In this document: in pieces, positions 16,452 to 23,659 of the stretch
Numbering within the stretch: the first letter of the stretch is position 1
Layout: each line of letters opens with the position of its first letter
Source: Flavipsychrobacter sp.
GTDB lineage: Bacteria > Bacteroidota > Bacteroidia > Chitinophagales > Chitinophagaceae
DNA: 64,000 bases
Direction of reading: 5' to 3'
Assembly: GCA_021155965.1 (NCBI GenBank)
Contig: JAJNBJ010000010.1
Span: 62,001 to 126,000, forward strand
The notes under the pieces: model-generated
Databases searched by the model: none
Told to the model about the DNA's origin: nothing
Seen by the model: only the letters and a program-made list of their open reading frames with translations
Translations under genes and position numbers: made by a program

Positions 16452-17774
16452 TTATAGCTTTCTTACAGGTATTCTCGCTTTTACATTACCTCCTTCATCT
16501 GTTATTACCAGCACATATGAACCCGCAGGCACATCTTCGTACCGGAATGTATTTGTCCCATCGCGCGCAACGCTCCAGTTTTGCCGCATATCCCTACCCA
16601 TTAGGTCAAACAAGGTTATCCTGTCATTAGCAACGAGGTTTGTAATGTTTAGTATTTCTCCCGATGGGTTTGGATACACTTGTATGTCGGACTGTACGTT
16701 TACATTTTTAATAGCCAGCGGGGCAGTAGTTGACGGGGTGCTGTTGAGGGATGCAATGGCTGAATCTCTTGCGGCGGGGCTAAAAGCATAGAAGTAATTA
16801 AAAGTGCCCTGGTTGGCAGGGTGCAGCGCATAAGTCGCTGTGGTCCTGTATACGCTATCGCCGGCACTGTCTACAGTAGCCAGGTGGGGGATGTACATCA
16901 TAAGGCCAATGGCTTTATCGCCCATTTGGGTCACCCCTGCGGTGTAGAATGCAGTGGAGCCAAAGCCAGCAGAATGAAGATAGCCAGACGCACTTGGTGT
17001 AGAGATGCTGATAGGCCACCCGTTATATATGATCGCTGTGGCGGCAGTATCGGTCGTGCCTAACGCCATATAAGGGGCGCTCGAGCTGGTTCCTGTTGCC
17101 GATACGATCGTTGTATCGGTTAACTGGTATTCTATCAAATTGTTTGTAACGAAACTGCCGCCTGGCCAGGTCACATCATTGTCGGGGTCAAGGCTGCGGA
17201 AATAGTAAATATTATTTTTGGCAGCCGATGCAGTATTGGTGAGGATAACTTTCACCGTAAAATAAGCCTGGTTGGTATCAAGCGTGGTTATTTGTGTTAT
17301 ATCCACGCTGTCGAAGGTGCCCTTCCAGGTTCCTATCACTTTGGTGCCGCTGGTGGTATAGGAGAAGTTGCTGCCAGAGCATGCGGGGCCTGTAGTAAGC
17401 AGGGCAGAGGATGAAGACGCATTATTGTATCCCTGGCAACGGTTGCCATTTATTTCCAGCGACCAGCCTTCAAACGGGAACCCCGGCGTAAAATAATCTC
17501 CGTTATAATGTGAACCCGAACTTGTGCTCCAGCCGGTTGCTGCGGGGTCTGCTACAAACCCAAGAATACCAGAGGTGGCACTTACAGCAGGGCGGGGATG
17601 ATAACCCGAAGGAGCAGGAGAGTCAGAGCCATAGTAGCCGTTGTGGCCAATACCTAATTCCACAAATCTTCCTTTCAGAAAGATATCTGTGCCCACCATT
17701 TGGGCGTTCGCATTAATTGTTATCAGGAATGCGCCAAACAGGGTGGCTGTTTTAAGTAAATGGGTGTACTTCAT
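16452..17774 (-). CDS. Large secreted protein with T9SS sorting domain
   Basis: The protein is about 440 residues with a signal peptide ending TINANAQ. The mature region is Gly/Ser/Thr-rich and beta-type, with 'RFVELGIGHNGYYGS' near the start and 'YFRSLDPDNDVTWPGG' in the middle. It appears to be a surface protein of a family with no assigned function. The end, from 'IQVYPNPSGEILNI' to 'KARIPVRKL', is a type A T9SS sorting domain. I chose the inner ATG, which directly precedes the signal peptide. A TACTTTG element at about 17802-17808 lies upstream of it. An ATG ten codons earlier is open. Confidence 0.82.
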   Translation of the reverse strand: MKYTHLLKTATLFGAFLITINANAQMVGTDIFLKGRFVELGIGHNGYYGSDSPAPSGYHPRPAVSATSGILGFVADPAATGWSTSSGSHYNGDYFTPGFPFEGWSLEINGNRCQGYNNASSSSALLTTGPACSGSNFSYTTSGTKVIGTWKGTFDSVDITQITTLDTNQAYFTVKVILTNTASAAKNNIYYFRSLDPDNDVTWPGGSFVTNNLIEYQLTDTTIVSATGTSSSAPYMALGTTDTAATAIIYNGWPISISTPSASGYLHSAGFGSTAFYTAGVTQMGDKAIGLMMYIPHLATVDSAGDSVYRTTATYALHPANQGTFNYFYAFSPAARDSAIASLNSTPSTTAPLAIKNVNVQSDIQVYPNPSGEILNITNLVANDRITLFDLMGRDMRQNWSVARDGTNTFRYEDVPAGSYVLVITDEGGNVKARIPVRKL

Positions 17775-17904
17775 GAGTATATTTTTTAGGTGTGTTATTG
17801 GCAAAGTATGCCGGTTGTTACATAAAAGACAGATGGAAATAATTATTCGTTAGTAAAAGTATCATATATTTTACTTAGCAATGTAATATCCCTGCCAAAG
17901 AAAT

Positions 17905-18372
17905 TTATGGCTTGATAATGAATGTGGGCGTAACGATCTCGTTACTTTTATTGCCTGCACGGTCCTTTATATATAATATATAATAAAGTGTGTCGCCGGT
18001 CGCGGTGTGTAAGGAGTCGGGGCGGGGCACAGGCCTCGGGTCTGGAAAGTATACGCATTCTCCTGATATTCCTTTTTTGGGGTCTTCTATACTCACATCT
18101 ATATCAGGGAATGGTGTCTTCATGATCACAGTGGTATCGCGGCTGTCGATGAGGTATATCTGGGAAATAGAGTCTCCCGGCCCGGCAATATCTGCATCCC
18201 CATCTACCAGGCTGAAATAAAAAAAGCAGGTATCCACATTGGCTTTCATTACGGTTTGCGGCTCAAACCGGATCAGGGATATATATGGTATCTTTGACAT
18301 CGTATTTTTCTGGCACGATGCAAACAGCATTGCTGCCAGTGAGGAAAGGGCTATATAGCGGATGCGCATCAT
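17905..18372 (-). CDS. Hypothetical lipoprotein (155 aa)
   Basis: A lipobox FASCQK follows a short hydrophobic leader, so the protein is lipidated at about Cys20. The mature part contains a DUF-like beta pattern ('FSLVDGDADIAGPGDS', 'YYILYIKDRAGNKSNEI') reminiscent of Ig-like or cadherin-like modules with acidic calcium-type loops, though I cannot name the family. A second Met directly after the first could be the start. Only 19 bases separate its start from the divergent LuxE-like gene. Confidence 0.72.
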   Translation of the reverse strand: MMRIRYIALSSLAAMLFASCQKNTMSKIPYISLIRFEPQTVMKANVDTCFFYFSLVDGDADIAGPGDSISQIYLIDSRDTTVIMKTPFPDIDVSIEDPKKGISGECVYFPDPRPVPRPDSLHTATGDTLYYILYIKDRAGNKSNEIVTPTFIIKP

Positions 18373-18391
18373 ATAATCAAAGTTAATAAAA

Positions 18392-19381
18392 GTGTCTTAC
18401 AATACAACGTTAAATCCGGAGGCAGTATTGCATGCAGACAGCAACAGCTTTCCACAACTGGCACTGGAAGTTTTCAGGTACCAGCATGAGCATAATGCAA
18501 TTTACCGGCAATATTGCGATGCGTTGAACGTTGATGCAGCAATAATTACTTCGCTTACAGATATTCCCTTTCTGCCCATTTCCTTTTTTAAAACACATAA
18601 GATAGTGACCGGTAATAAACAGCCTGATCTGGTATTTGAAAGCAGCGGTACTACAGCCGATATCCCATCGAAACATTATATAGCAGATGTTAATATTTAC
18701 AAGCGGAGCCTGCTGCAGGGTTTTGAAGCTTTTTATGGTCCCGCTAAAGATCATGTGGTGCTGGCGCTGCTACCATCATACCTGGAGCGTAAGAATGCAT
18801 CGCTGGTGTATATGGCGAAAACACTGATGGAGCACGGTGGGCATACTGCCAGCGGGTTTTACATTGATGAATGGGAGCAGCTACACGCGCAACTGCAAAA
18901 ACTGCAACAGAGTGGGCAAAAAGTACTGCTGCTTGGGGTAACGTTTGCATTGCTTGATTTTGCTGCAGCATATCCAATGCAGTTGACCAATACCATTGTG
19001 ATGGAAACCGGCGGAATGAAAGGCAGGTGTGAAGAACTGACCCGTGATGAGGTGCATGCCATCCTTAAAAAACAATGGCAACTGCAGCATATCCATTCTG
19101 AATATGGCATGACCGAGTTGCTCTCACAGGCTTATGCTACAACAGGTGGCATTTTTAAATGCACCAACACAATGCGGGTATTTGTCCGCGATATTAATGA
19201 CCCACTAGAGGTAACTGAAACCGGCACCGGCGCACTCAATATTATAGACCTTGCCAATATTCATTCCTGTTCATTTATAGCTACTGAGGATATTGGCAGC
19301 ATAGCTGTTGATGGCACCTTCAGGGTTCTTGGCCGACTGGACCACAGCGCCCTGCGCGGTTGCAGCCTGATGACCGTATAG
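18392..19381 (+). CDS. LuxE/PaaK-like acyl-adenylating enzyme
   Basis: This is a single-domain member of the ANL adenylate-forming superfamily related to LuxE acyl-protein synthetase. The AMP-binding P-loop-like motif is FESSGTTADIPS, and the adenine/acyl region HSEYGMTELLSQAY is the family's YGxTE motif. A C-terminal 'EDIGSIAVDGTFRVLGRLDHS' matches the hinge region. It probably activates a carboxylic acid as an acyl-AMP and passes it to a thiol. The substrate is unknown, and no reductase (LuxC) or carrier gene adjoins it. It starts with GTG, 19 bases from a divergent gene, so its promoter must lie inside that gene's start. Confidence 0.8.
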   Translation: MSYNTTLNPEAVLHADSNSFPQLALEVFRYQHEHNAIYRQYCDALNVDAAIITSLTDIPFLPISFFKTHKIVTGNKQPDLVFESSGTTADIPSKHYIADVNIYKRSLLQGFEAFYGPAKDHVVLALLPSYLERKNASLVYMAKTLMEHGGHTASGFYIDEWEQLHAQLQKLQQSGQKVLLLGVTFALLDFAAAYPMQLTNTIVMETGGMKGRCEELTRDEVHAILKKQWQLQHIHSEYGMTELLSQAYATTGGIFKCTNTMRVFVRDINDPLEVTETGTGALNIIDLANIHSCSFIATEDIGSIAVDGTFRVLGRLDHSALRGCSLMTV

Positions 19382-19465
19382 CGGGAATTTGGAATTTGTG
19401 GTTTGGAATTTGGGTTGTTATCGCTGTTTTTCTTTACTGCTAATTCTAAATTCCATAAAAACTAT

Positions 19466-19473
19466 TACCTTTG
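19466..19473 (+). promoter_or_regulatory. Promoter -7 box TACCTTTG (tRNA-Leu)
   Basis: It matches TAnnTTTG, 25 bases before the mature tRNA 5' end, giving a 5' leader for RNase P to remove. Confidence 0.55.
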
Positions 19474-19497
19474 CGCTCCCTGAACATTACCAGGAAT

Positions 19498-19581
19498 GCC
19501 CAGGTGGCGAAATTGGTAGACGCACTGTGTTCAGGTCGCAGCGCCTGCAAGGGTGTGATGGTTCGAATCCATTCCTGGGCA
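19498..19581 (+). tRNA. tRNA-Leu (anticodon CAG)
   Basis: The 7-bp acceptor stem GCCCAGG/CCTGGGC is perfect with discriminator A. The D arm contains the GGTAGA loop. The anticodon stem CTGTG/CGCAG encloses loop TTCAGGT with CAG at 19532-19534, reading CUG. A long variable arm, as expected for class II leucine tRNA, precedes the T arm GATGG-TTCGAAT-CCATT. CCA is not encoded. A terminator follows 13 bases later. Confidence 0.96.
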
Positions 19582-19593
19582 CAAAAATGAGAG

Positions 19594-19637
19594 CGGAGAA
19601 ACAAAGCGAAGAGCGAGTTTCTCCGTTTTTGTTTTTT
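19594..19637 (+). terminator. Terminator after tRNA-Leu
   Basis: Nine-bp stem CGGAGAAAC/GTTTCTCCG with a 14-base loop, then TTTTTGTTTTTT. Confidence 0.85.
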
Positions 19638-19686
19638 CGAAAGTAGAAAAGGCTTGTTACTTTGGACACATGAGTAGAAAATACGC

Positions 19687-20139
19687 GTGCCAACAATGGG
19701 AGATATTTCTGTAACTTTAGCTATGGTTCTCAAACATATCGGCTTATTCCTTACCTGCTGCTGGGTATTGATAATTGGCATATGTGGTCTGTTGCTATTC
19801 ATGGCCTTTCGCACAACGTCAATTGAGCGTGAACCCTTTATTTGTGGCAATGCGGCGTATTTGAGTGATTCGACTGTTACCGATGGCAAAGCTGTATTTC
19901 AAAATAATTGTGCATCCTGTCACAATCCGCTAAAAGATGCTACAGGGCCTGCGCTGGCAGATATAATTTCTTTTCGTTCGAAGGAATGGGTATGCAAATT
20001 CCTCACAGAGCCAAAGTTTATACCTAATGATAAGCGGGCTATCAACCTTCGGAAGCAATATGGTCTTAGTTGTATGAAATTCCCTCAACTAAGCTGTGAG
20101 GAGATTAATGCGGTGTTGGGGTATTTTGAGTATCATTGA
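19687..20139 (+). CDS. Membrane-anchored c-type cytochrome
   Basis: A single membrane segment at about 15-40 anchors a periplasmic domain with one heme c site, CASCH at about 75-79. A possible axial Met is in LSCMKFPQLS, as in mono-heme class I cytochromes. 'DATGPALADIISFRSKEWVC' is typical of the c-type fold. It probably carries electrons in the periplasm. The start is uncertain: GTG at 19687 or ATG at 19696, both behind a TACTTTG box at 19658. Confidence 0.82.
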   Translation: MPTMGDISVTLAMVLKHIGLFLTCCWVLIIGICGLLLFMAFRTTSIEREPFICGNAAYLSDSTVTDGKAVFQNNCASCHNPLKDATGPALADIISFRSKEWVCKFLTEPKFIPNDKRAINLRKQYGLSCMKFPQLSCEEINAVLGYFEYH

Positions 20140-20205
20140 CACCAGGTTAGGTAATCTTTTTTGCCTTAGCCACGTACTTTCCTTTACTTTCTAAAATTAT
20201 CGCAT

Positions 20206-20481
20206 ATGGCTTACGTAACAGAAGAAGTTCGGGAGCAACAGCAACGCGATGAGGCGCTTGCCGGCATGCTCGGTATCACTTATGATGAGTTGATGCAGTG
20301 CCAGTGGAGTTACCAGGAAGATATTGGAAATGACAATGCTGTATATGGGCGGTATATAGCGTTTGGCACATCTTCCCCGCAACATATATTGCATAAGATA
20401 AAGGGGCTGGAGGAAGATAACCGGGTGGAGATAGATAATTTTGATTTTGATGCTGATTTTGATGAGGGTGGCGGGGACTAA
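20206..20481 (+). CDS. Acidic hypothetical protein (91 aa)
   Basis: I do not recognise this soluble protein. It is rich in Asp and Glu, with an N-terminal helix (EEVREQQQRDEALAGMLGIT) and an extremely acidic, Gly-ended tail (FDADFDEGGGD). 'GITYDELMQCQW' looks like a short helix-loop-helix. It is 23 bases upstream of the DUF1801 gene on the same strand and could be cotranscribed. Confidence 0.6.
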   Translation: MAYVTEEVREQQQRDEALAGMLGITYDELMQCQWSYQEDIGNDNAVYGRYIAFGTSSPQHILHKIKGLEEDNRVEIDNFDFDADFDEGGGD

Positions 20482-20504
20482 TTGCTGCAACTAACAAAGT
20501 ACAC

Positions 20505-20867
20505 ATGAATAAAAATCCGGAGGTTGATGCTTTCCTTGCAAAGAAGGCGCACCCGATGAATGCCGAGATACAAAAGGTGCGCGAGATAATATTGAAGGTG
20601 CATCCCGGTATTGAGGAAACCATTAAATGGAGCAGCCCTACCTTTATGTACAAGGGAAATATGGCCTCATACTTTATGAATGCGAAAAAGCATGTGAGCC
20701 TGATGTTTCATAAAGGCGCCTATATAAAAGACAAAACCGGTTTGCTTGAAGGGGATGGCAAGGAAGGGCGCACTGCCAAATTTGCCAATATGGGCGAAAT
20801 AAAAAAGCGGAAGAAGGACCTGGAAACAGTAGTGAGAGAATGGATAAATTTGCAGGATACCGAATAA
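20505..20867 (+). CDS. DUF1801-family protein
   Basis: This 120-residue protein matches the DUF1801 (YdhG-like) family, with the conserved core IEETIKWSSPTFMYKGNMAS followed by 'HVSLMFHKGA' and 'KFANMGEIKKRKKDLETVV'. The fold is a small alpha/beta domain of unknown biochemistry, found as a cytoplasmic protein across many bacteria. A tiny ORF with its own promoter and terminator follows. Confidence 0.8.
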   Translation: MNKNPEVDAFLAKKAHPMNAEIQKVREIILKVHPGIEETIKWSSPTFMYKGNMASYFMNAKKHVSLMFHKGAYIKDKTGLLEGDGKEGRTAKFANMGEIKKRKKDLETVVREWINLQDTE

Positions 20868-20893
20868 GGCTTTGTTTTCACCGGATATTTTTT

Positions 20894-20901
20894 TAGATTT
20901 G
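20894..20901 (+). promoter_or_regulatory. Promoter -7 box TAGATTTG (small unit)
   Basis: It matches TAnnTTTG and is followed by CTGTA and an ATG at 20907, so the predicted RNA starts at or beside that codon. Confidence 0.5.
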
Positions 20902-20906
20902 CTGTA

Positions 20907-20972
20907 ATGAATTCTGTAATTGTATTGAAGATAAAGAAGAACAAGCTTTTCCGAAAGGGTAGGCCTGTATGA
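20907..20972 (+). CDS. Candidate 21-residue basic peptide or small RNA
   Basis: ATG to TGA encodes MNSVIVLKIKKNKLFRKGRPV, strongly basic (KIKKNKLFRKGR). A -7 box lies 5 bases upstream and a strong terminator starts 26 bases downstream, giving a discrete transcript of about 125 nt. It could be a small protein, a small RNA, or a leader with attenuator for the acetyltransferase gene that starts 15 bases after the terminator. The coding status is unproven. Confidence 0.4.
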   Translation: MNSVIVLKIKKNKLFRKGRPV

Positions 20973-20998
20973 TATTGCATAATACACATCATTTACGA

Positions 20999-21030
20999 GG
21001 GCTTACCAAACGGTAAGCCCTTATTTTTTT
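20999..21030 (+). terminator. Rho-independent terminator
   Basis: Perfect 9-bp stem GGGCTTACC/GGTAAGCCC with AAAC loop, followed by TTATTTTTTT. It separates the tiny ORF from the acetyltransferase gene. Confidence 0.88.
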
Positions 21031-21044
21031 AAACAAACACGATT

Positions 21045-21500
21045 ATGCCAACAAAGATCACAATGAGAAAGGGAGAAGAGCGGGACCTGCAACAGGTGCT
21101 GGGGCTCATCAAGGAATTTGCACAGTTCCAGCGCACGCCGGAAAAGGTTTCTGTTACATTAGACCAGATGAAAGCGGAAAAAGATCTGTTTAGCTGCTTT
21201 GTGGCTGAAGATTGTGCCGGACGAATAGTTGGCTTTGTTTCATTTTTCTTCTGCTATTATTCCTGGAGCGGCAGGGCTATTTATATGGACGACCTGTATG
21301 TAGAACCTGCAAGTCGGGGGCAGGGTATTGGTACAAAGTTGTTAACTGCTGTTCGCGACTATGGCAAAATGCAAAATTGTTACAAGTTCAGGTGGCAGGT
21401 ATCGCGATGGAATGAAAACGCTATTGGCTTCTATAAAAGCCTTGGCGCTGAAATAGATGAAGTGGAAATTAACTGCAATATTATTTACGGCAATCAATAG
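21045..21500 (+). CDS. GNAT-family N-acetyltransferase
   Basis: This 151-residue protein has the GNAT fold, with the acetyl-CoA pyrophosphate-binding motif A in 'LYVEPASRGQGIGTKLL' (RGQGIG) and motif B near 'RWNENAIGFYKSLGAE'. The 'YMDDLYVEPASRG' pattern resembles diamine (spermidine/spermine-type) acetyltransferases, so a small amine substrate is plausible but not shown. It follows a strong terminator by 14 bases, so its promoter may lie within the terminator region, or its expression may rely on read-through. Confidence 0.88.
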   Translation: MPTKITMRKGEERDLQQVLGLIKEFAQFQRTPEKVSVTLDQMKAEKDLFSCFVAEDCAGRIVGFVSFFFCYYSWSGRAIYMDDLYVEPASRGQGIGTKLLTAVRDYGKMQNCYKFRWQVSRWNENAIGFYKSLGAEIDEVEINCNIIYGNQ

Positions 21501-21507
21501 CTGAAAA

Positions 21508-21525
21508 ATACCACATTTGTGGTAT
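21508..21525. promoter_or_regulatory. Palindrome ATACC-N8-GGTAT, site 1
   Basis: ATACCACATTTGTGGTAT is a perfect inverted repeat (8-bp arms, TT centre). It lies exactly 22 bases upstream of the TAGTTTTG -7 box of the next gene, an activator-type position. Related sites are at 22561-22578 and 31647-31664. Confidence 0.6.
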
Positions 21526-21547
21526 TAGAAAATGTGCCCCCATTTAT

Positions 21548-21555
21548 TAGTTTTG
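21548..21555 (+). promoter_or_regulatory. Promoter -7 box TAGTTTTG
   Basis: It matches TAnnTTTG, 19 bases before the ATG at 21575, and is preceded by the ATACC-N8-GGTAT palindrome. Confidence 0.5.
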
Positions 21556-21574
21556 GTTCACAAACTGATCAATA

Positions 21575-21997
21575 ATGAACCTCATTCAAACAATCTACTG
21601 CAGCCAGTACTACGAATTGAAAAAAAGCGGCCGCGATTACACAAAAGGCAGGACCAATGGCACTGTGCTGGTGGCCGCAATATTGCTGCTCATAATTATT
21701 GCTGTTATTGTGCCCTATTGTGTCTATGTTCCCGGTAACGGTATAGACCGCATGTTCAGGGGTACAGGTATGTCGGGCCGGGCTATGGGCAAGATCCTGG
21801 GATTGGGTGGGCTTGCCCTTTTGTATGGCATATTGAATTTTACCGCAGGCAGCAAATCCAGCTACGACCGCATGATACAGCAATGGGAAAACATGTCGGA
21901 TGATGAATTAAAGGCCACCGTAAAGAAAGCGATGAAAATATTTTTTGTTGCTTTCGGGCTATTCCTCATCGCCATGATAGCCGCTTTTGCAGCATAG
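21575..21997 (+). CDS. Small inner-membrane protein of unknown function
   Basis: The 140 residues hold three hydrophobic segments (about 30-52, 72-90 and 118-138). Before the first is a short basic cytoplasmic part, and between the second and third a charged stretch DRMIQQWENMSDDELKATVK. I do not recognise the family. It is preceded by a palindrome and -7 box and ends in a bidirectional hairpin. Confidence 0.7.
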   Translation: MNLIQTIYCSQYYELKKSGRDYTKGRTNGTVLVAAILLLIIIAVIVPYCVYVPGNGIDRMFRGTGMSGRAMGKILGLGGLALLYGILNFTAGSKSSYDRMIQQWENMSDDELKATVKKAMKIFFVAFGLFLIAMIAAFAA

Positions 21998-22028
21998 TCA
22001 AAGCCGCAGGTTCTACGGCTTTGACTAT
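21994..22028. terminator. Hairpin between convergent genes
   Basis: A 13-bp perfect stem (ATAGTCAAAGCCG/CGGCTTTGACTAT) with a 9-base loop starts at the stop codon of the membrane-protein gene and lies 13 bases from the end of the convergent lipoprotein gene. T-runs are weak, so it may act as a bidirectional end structure. Confidence 0.6.
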
Positions 22029-22041
22029 CGCGATCTCTCAA

Positions 22042-22509
22042 TTATATTTTAGAGATGTCATTGAATTCACCTTCGGTAACGCTCATCGTTCCAGTTGAAT
22101 CGGCTGCAGAATAATGGAATGTGCCGCTTATTTTGTTGCCACCTGATTTGGTGATCTTTACTTCACCGCTTGTGCTCAGGTATTCACGATTGGAGGAGTT
22201 AACATATACTGTTGCAAAATTGCTGGCGCCAGTAGGACTAAGGCTGTAAGTGCCTACGGCATCAGATGGCACGTATATCTCTATAGTGGTTACGAAACCG
22301 CCATCTCCAATTATTTGTATGCCGGTGAACATTCCTGAAAGTGCTTGATACTTGCCCCCGCCTGATGGTTCGAAAGCTGTGCCGTTCAGTTTACAATAAA
22401 ATGGTTTGCCAGTTCCAGCTGTAGTAGAACTGCTGCTGCTTTTCTTGCAGCTTGTAATGGTGAATAATGCTGCTGCAAACAAGCATGCAGCCATAAATTT
22501 TCGTGTCAT
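22042..22509 (-). CDS. Small lipoprotein (DUF6252-like)
   Basis: A signal peptide ends in TITSCKK, so the protein is lipidated at about Cys20. The mature part begins with a Ser-rich linker and continues as a beta-sandwich-like domain with 'FYCKLNGTAFEPSGG', 'TIEIYVPSDAVGTYSL' and 'KISGTFHYSAAD', the pattern of Bacteroidota lipoproteins often labelled DUF6252. Function is unknown. I chose the inner ATG, since the -7 box TACTTTTG at 22531-22538 then gives a short leader; the upstream ATG adds eight residues and sits almost on the box. Confidence 0.78.
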   Translation of the reverse strand: MTRKFMAACLFAAALFTITSCKKSSSSSTTAGTGKPFYCKLNGTAFEPSGGGKYQALSGMFTGIQIIGDGGFVTTIEIYVPSDAVGTYSLSPTGASNFATVYVNSSNREYLSTSGEVKITKSGGNKISGTFHYSAADSTGTMSVTEGEFNDISKI

Positions 22510-22530
22510 AGTTTTTGTTTTTTGTTGGTT

Positions 22531-22538
22531 CAAAAGTA
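22531..22538 (-). promoter_or_regulatory. Promoter -7 box TACTTTTG (lipoprotein)
   Basis: It matches TAnnTTTG on the minus strand. The ATACC-N8-GGTAT palindrome lies exactly 22 bases further upstream. Confidence 0.5.
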
Positions 22539-22560
22539 GGGTTGGTGTATGCCGCGCCCA

Positions 22561-22578
22561 ATACCTTTATAGTGGTAT
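22561..22578. promoter_or_regulatory. Palindrome ATACC-N8-GGTAT, site 2
   Basis: ATACCTTTATAGTGGTAT keeps the outer arms of the motif with a less symmetric centre. A second inverted repeat, TCCGTA-GAAA-TACGGA, follows within 10 bases on the side away from the gene. Confidence 0.55.
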
Positions 22579-22633
22579 TTTATACTCCGTAGAAATACGG
22601 ATGGTATTTTAACAAAACAAATGAAAGCTAGCG

Positions 22634-22981
22634 CTAAGCAGTAAGCAGCCGTACAGCCACGATCAAAGTAACCAGGCTGACCAGCATTGTAACTACAGAC
22701 TTAAGGAAAGGGAATATCATAACGCAGTAAACCAACATAGCAGCGGTAACAACAATCGCTACTATAGGGCCGTAGGTAATACCTTTATTGACCATCAGGT
22801 AAGTAATGAACATCAGTATCCCGGAAAGTATAAGCACATGCCCATCCATCAGCAGGCGCAGCAGCTCGCGGTTGTAACCATCCTTATGTTTTATGATAAC
22901 AAAGATATCGTGGAGAATACCATTTCCTGTATACCAGATAGCAGCTATTAATAGCCAGTATTTTGAAAGCAAGGTTTGCAT
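22634..22981 (-). CDS. Small four-helix membrane protein
   Basis: The 115 residues form four hydrophobic segments with a short charged loop (IIKHKDGYNRELLR) after the first. No motif is recognised. Its ATG directly follows the TAA of the upstream secreted protein gene with no gap, so the two are translated from one mRNA and may work together. Confidence 0.7.
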   Translation of the reverse strand: MQTLLSKYWLLIAAIWYTGNGILHDIFVIIKHKDGYNRELLRLLMDGHVLILSGILMFITYLMVNKGITYGPIVAIVVTAAMLVYCVMIFPFLKSVVTMLVSLVTLIVAVRLLTA

Positions 22982-23515
22982 TTACTTTGCTTTCTTGATG
23001 CACGCTACATAATTCATCATAGCGGTGGCATATTCCGGAGTGACTACCTTTTCATAGCCTGCCAGGCTGAATTTTTTGATTTTCTTGGTGCTGAGCTCGC
23101 GGATCGAATTCTCTGTTAAAGTGTAATATACCTGTCGTATCGCCTGTAGTTTATCGTTTGTGAAATCGTGCGAGATCTTCAATGTGTCTTCGGCAATAAT
23201 GCTGTTGTCGTCAAATGTTATTGCCAGTTTCCACTCTTCTTTCTCCACCTGTTCTCCTTCTGCATTCTTGGTATATATATTATCTAGATCGCCTGCTATC
23301 TGGAAGATCATAATAAAGTTATCCGACTCATAATCAGGATCAACATTAATCGACCTGCTCACCTTAATAACTGTCGGTTCCTCCGGATCGGCAGGAGAGG
23401 AATAATCGAATATTTTATTGTCGGGAGATACATCTTTTACTACCTGTTTACAATAGTCCTGTGCAATTGCCGGAGAGATCGTGGCGATAGCCAAAAGGAG
23501 TAACAAATATCTCAT
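22982..23515 (-). CDS. Secreted hypothetical protein (177 aa)
   Basis: A signal peptide (to about residue 18, ISPAIAQ) precedes an acidic soluble domain with 'VIKVSRSINVDPDYESDNFIMIFQIAGDLD' type beta strands. Two Cys (DYCKQVV and VACIKK) near the two ends could form a disulfide. The family is not recognised. It is immediately followed, without a gap, by a small membrane protein gene. Confidence 0.68.
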   Translation of the reverse strand: MRYLLLLLAIATISPAIAQDYCKQVVKDVSPDNKIFDYSSPADPEEPTVIKVSRSINVDPDYESDNFIMIFQIAGDLDNIYTKNAEGEQVEKEEWKLAITFDDNSIIAEDTLKISHDFTNDKLQAIRQVYYTLTENSIRELSTKKIKKFSLAGYEKVVTPEYATAMMNYVACIKKAK

Positions 23516-23659
23516 ACGCCTGATTTTTAATACAATAAAGACTAACCAGGATATAAAAATACGTAAATAATATTAAGGAGTAGTGATTTACATGCAGAAC
23601 CATACCCGGTTGTGATATAAATACGCAAATGTGTACTTTGTGCCGCCAAATAGTTGTTA

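Noticed and set aside
19671-19715. Short ORF before the cytochrome c gene
   Set aside because: Fourteen codons, overlapping the cytochrome reading frame, with no terminator and no sign of conservation. Most likely chance.
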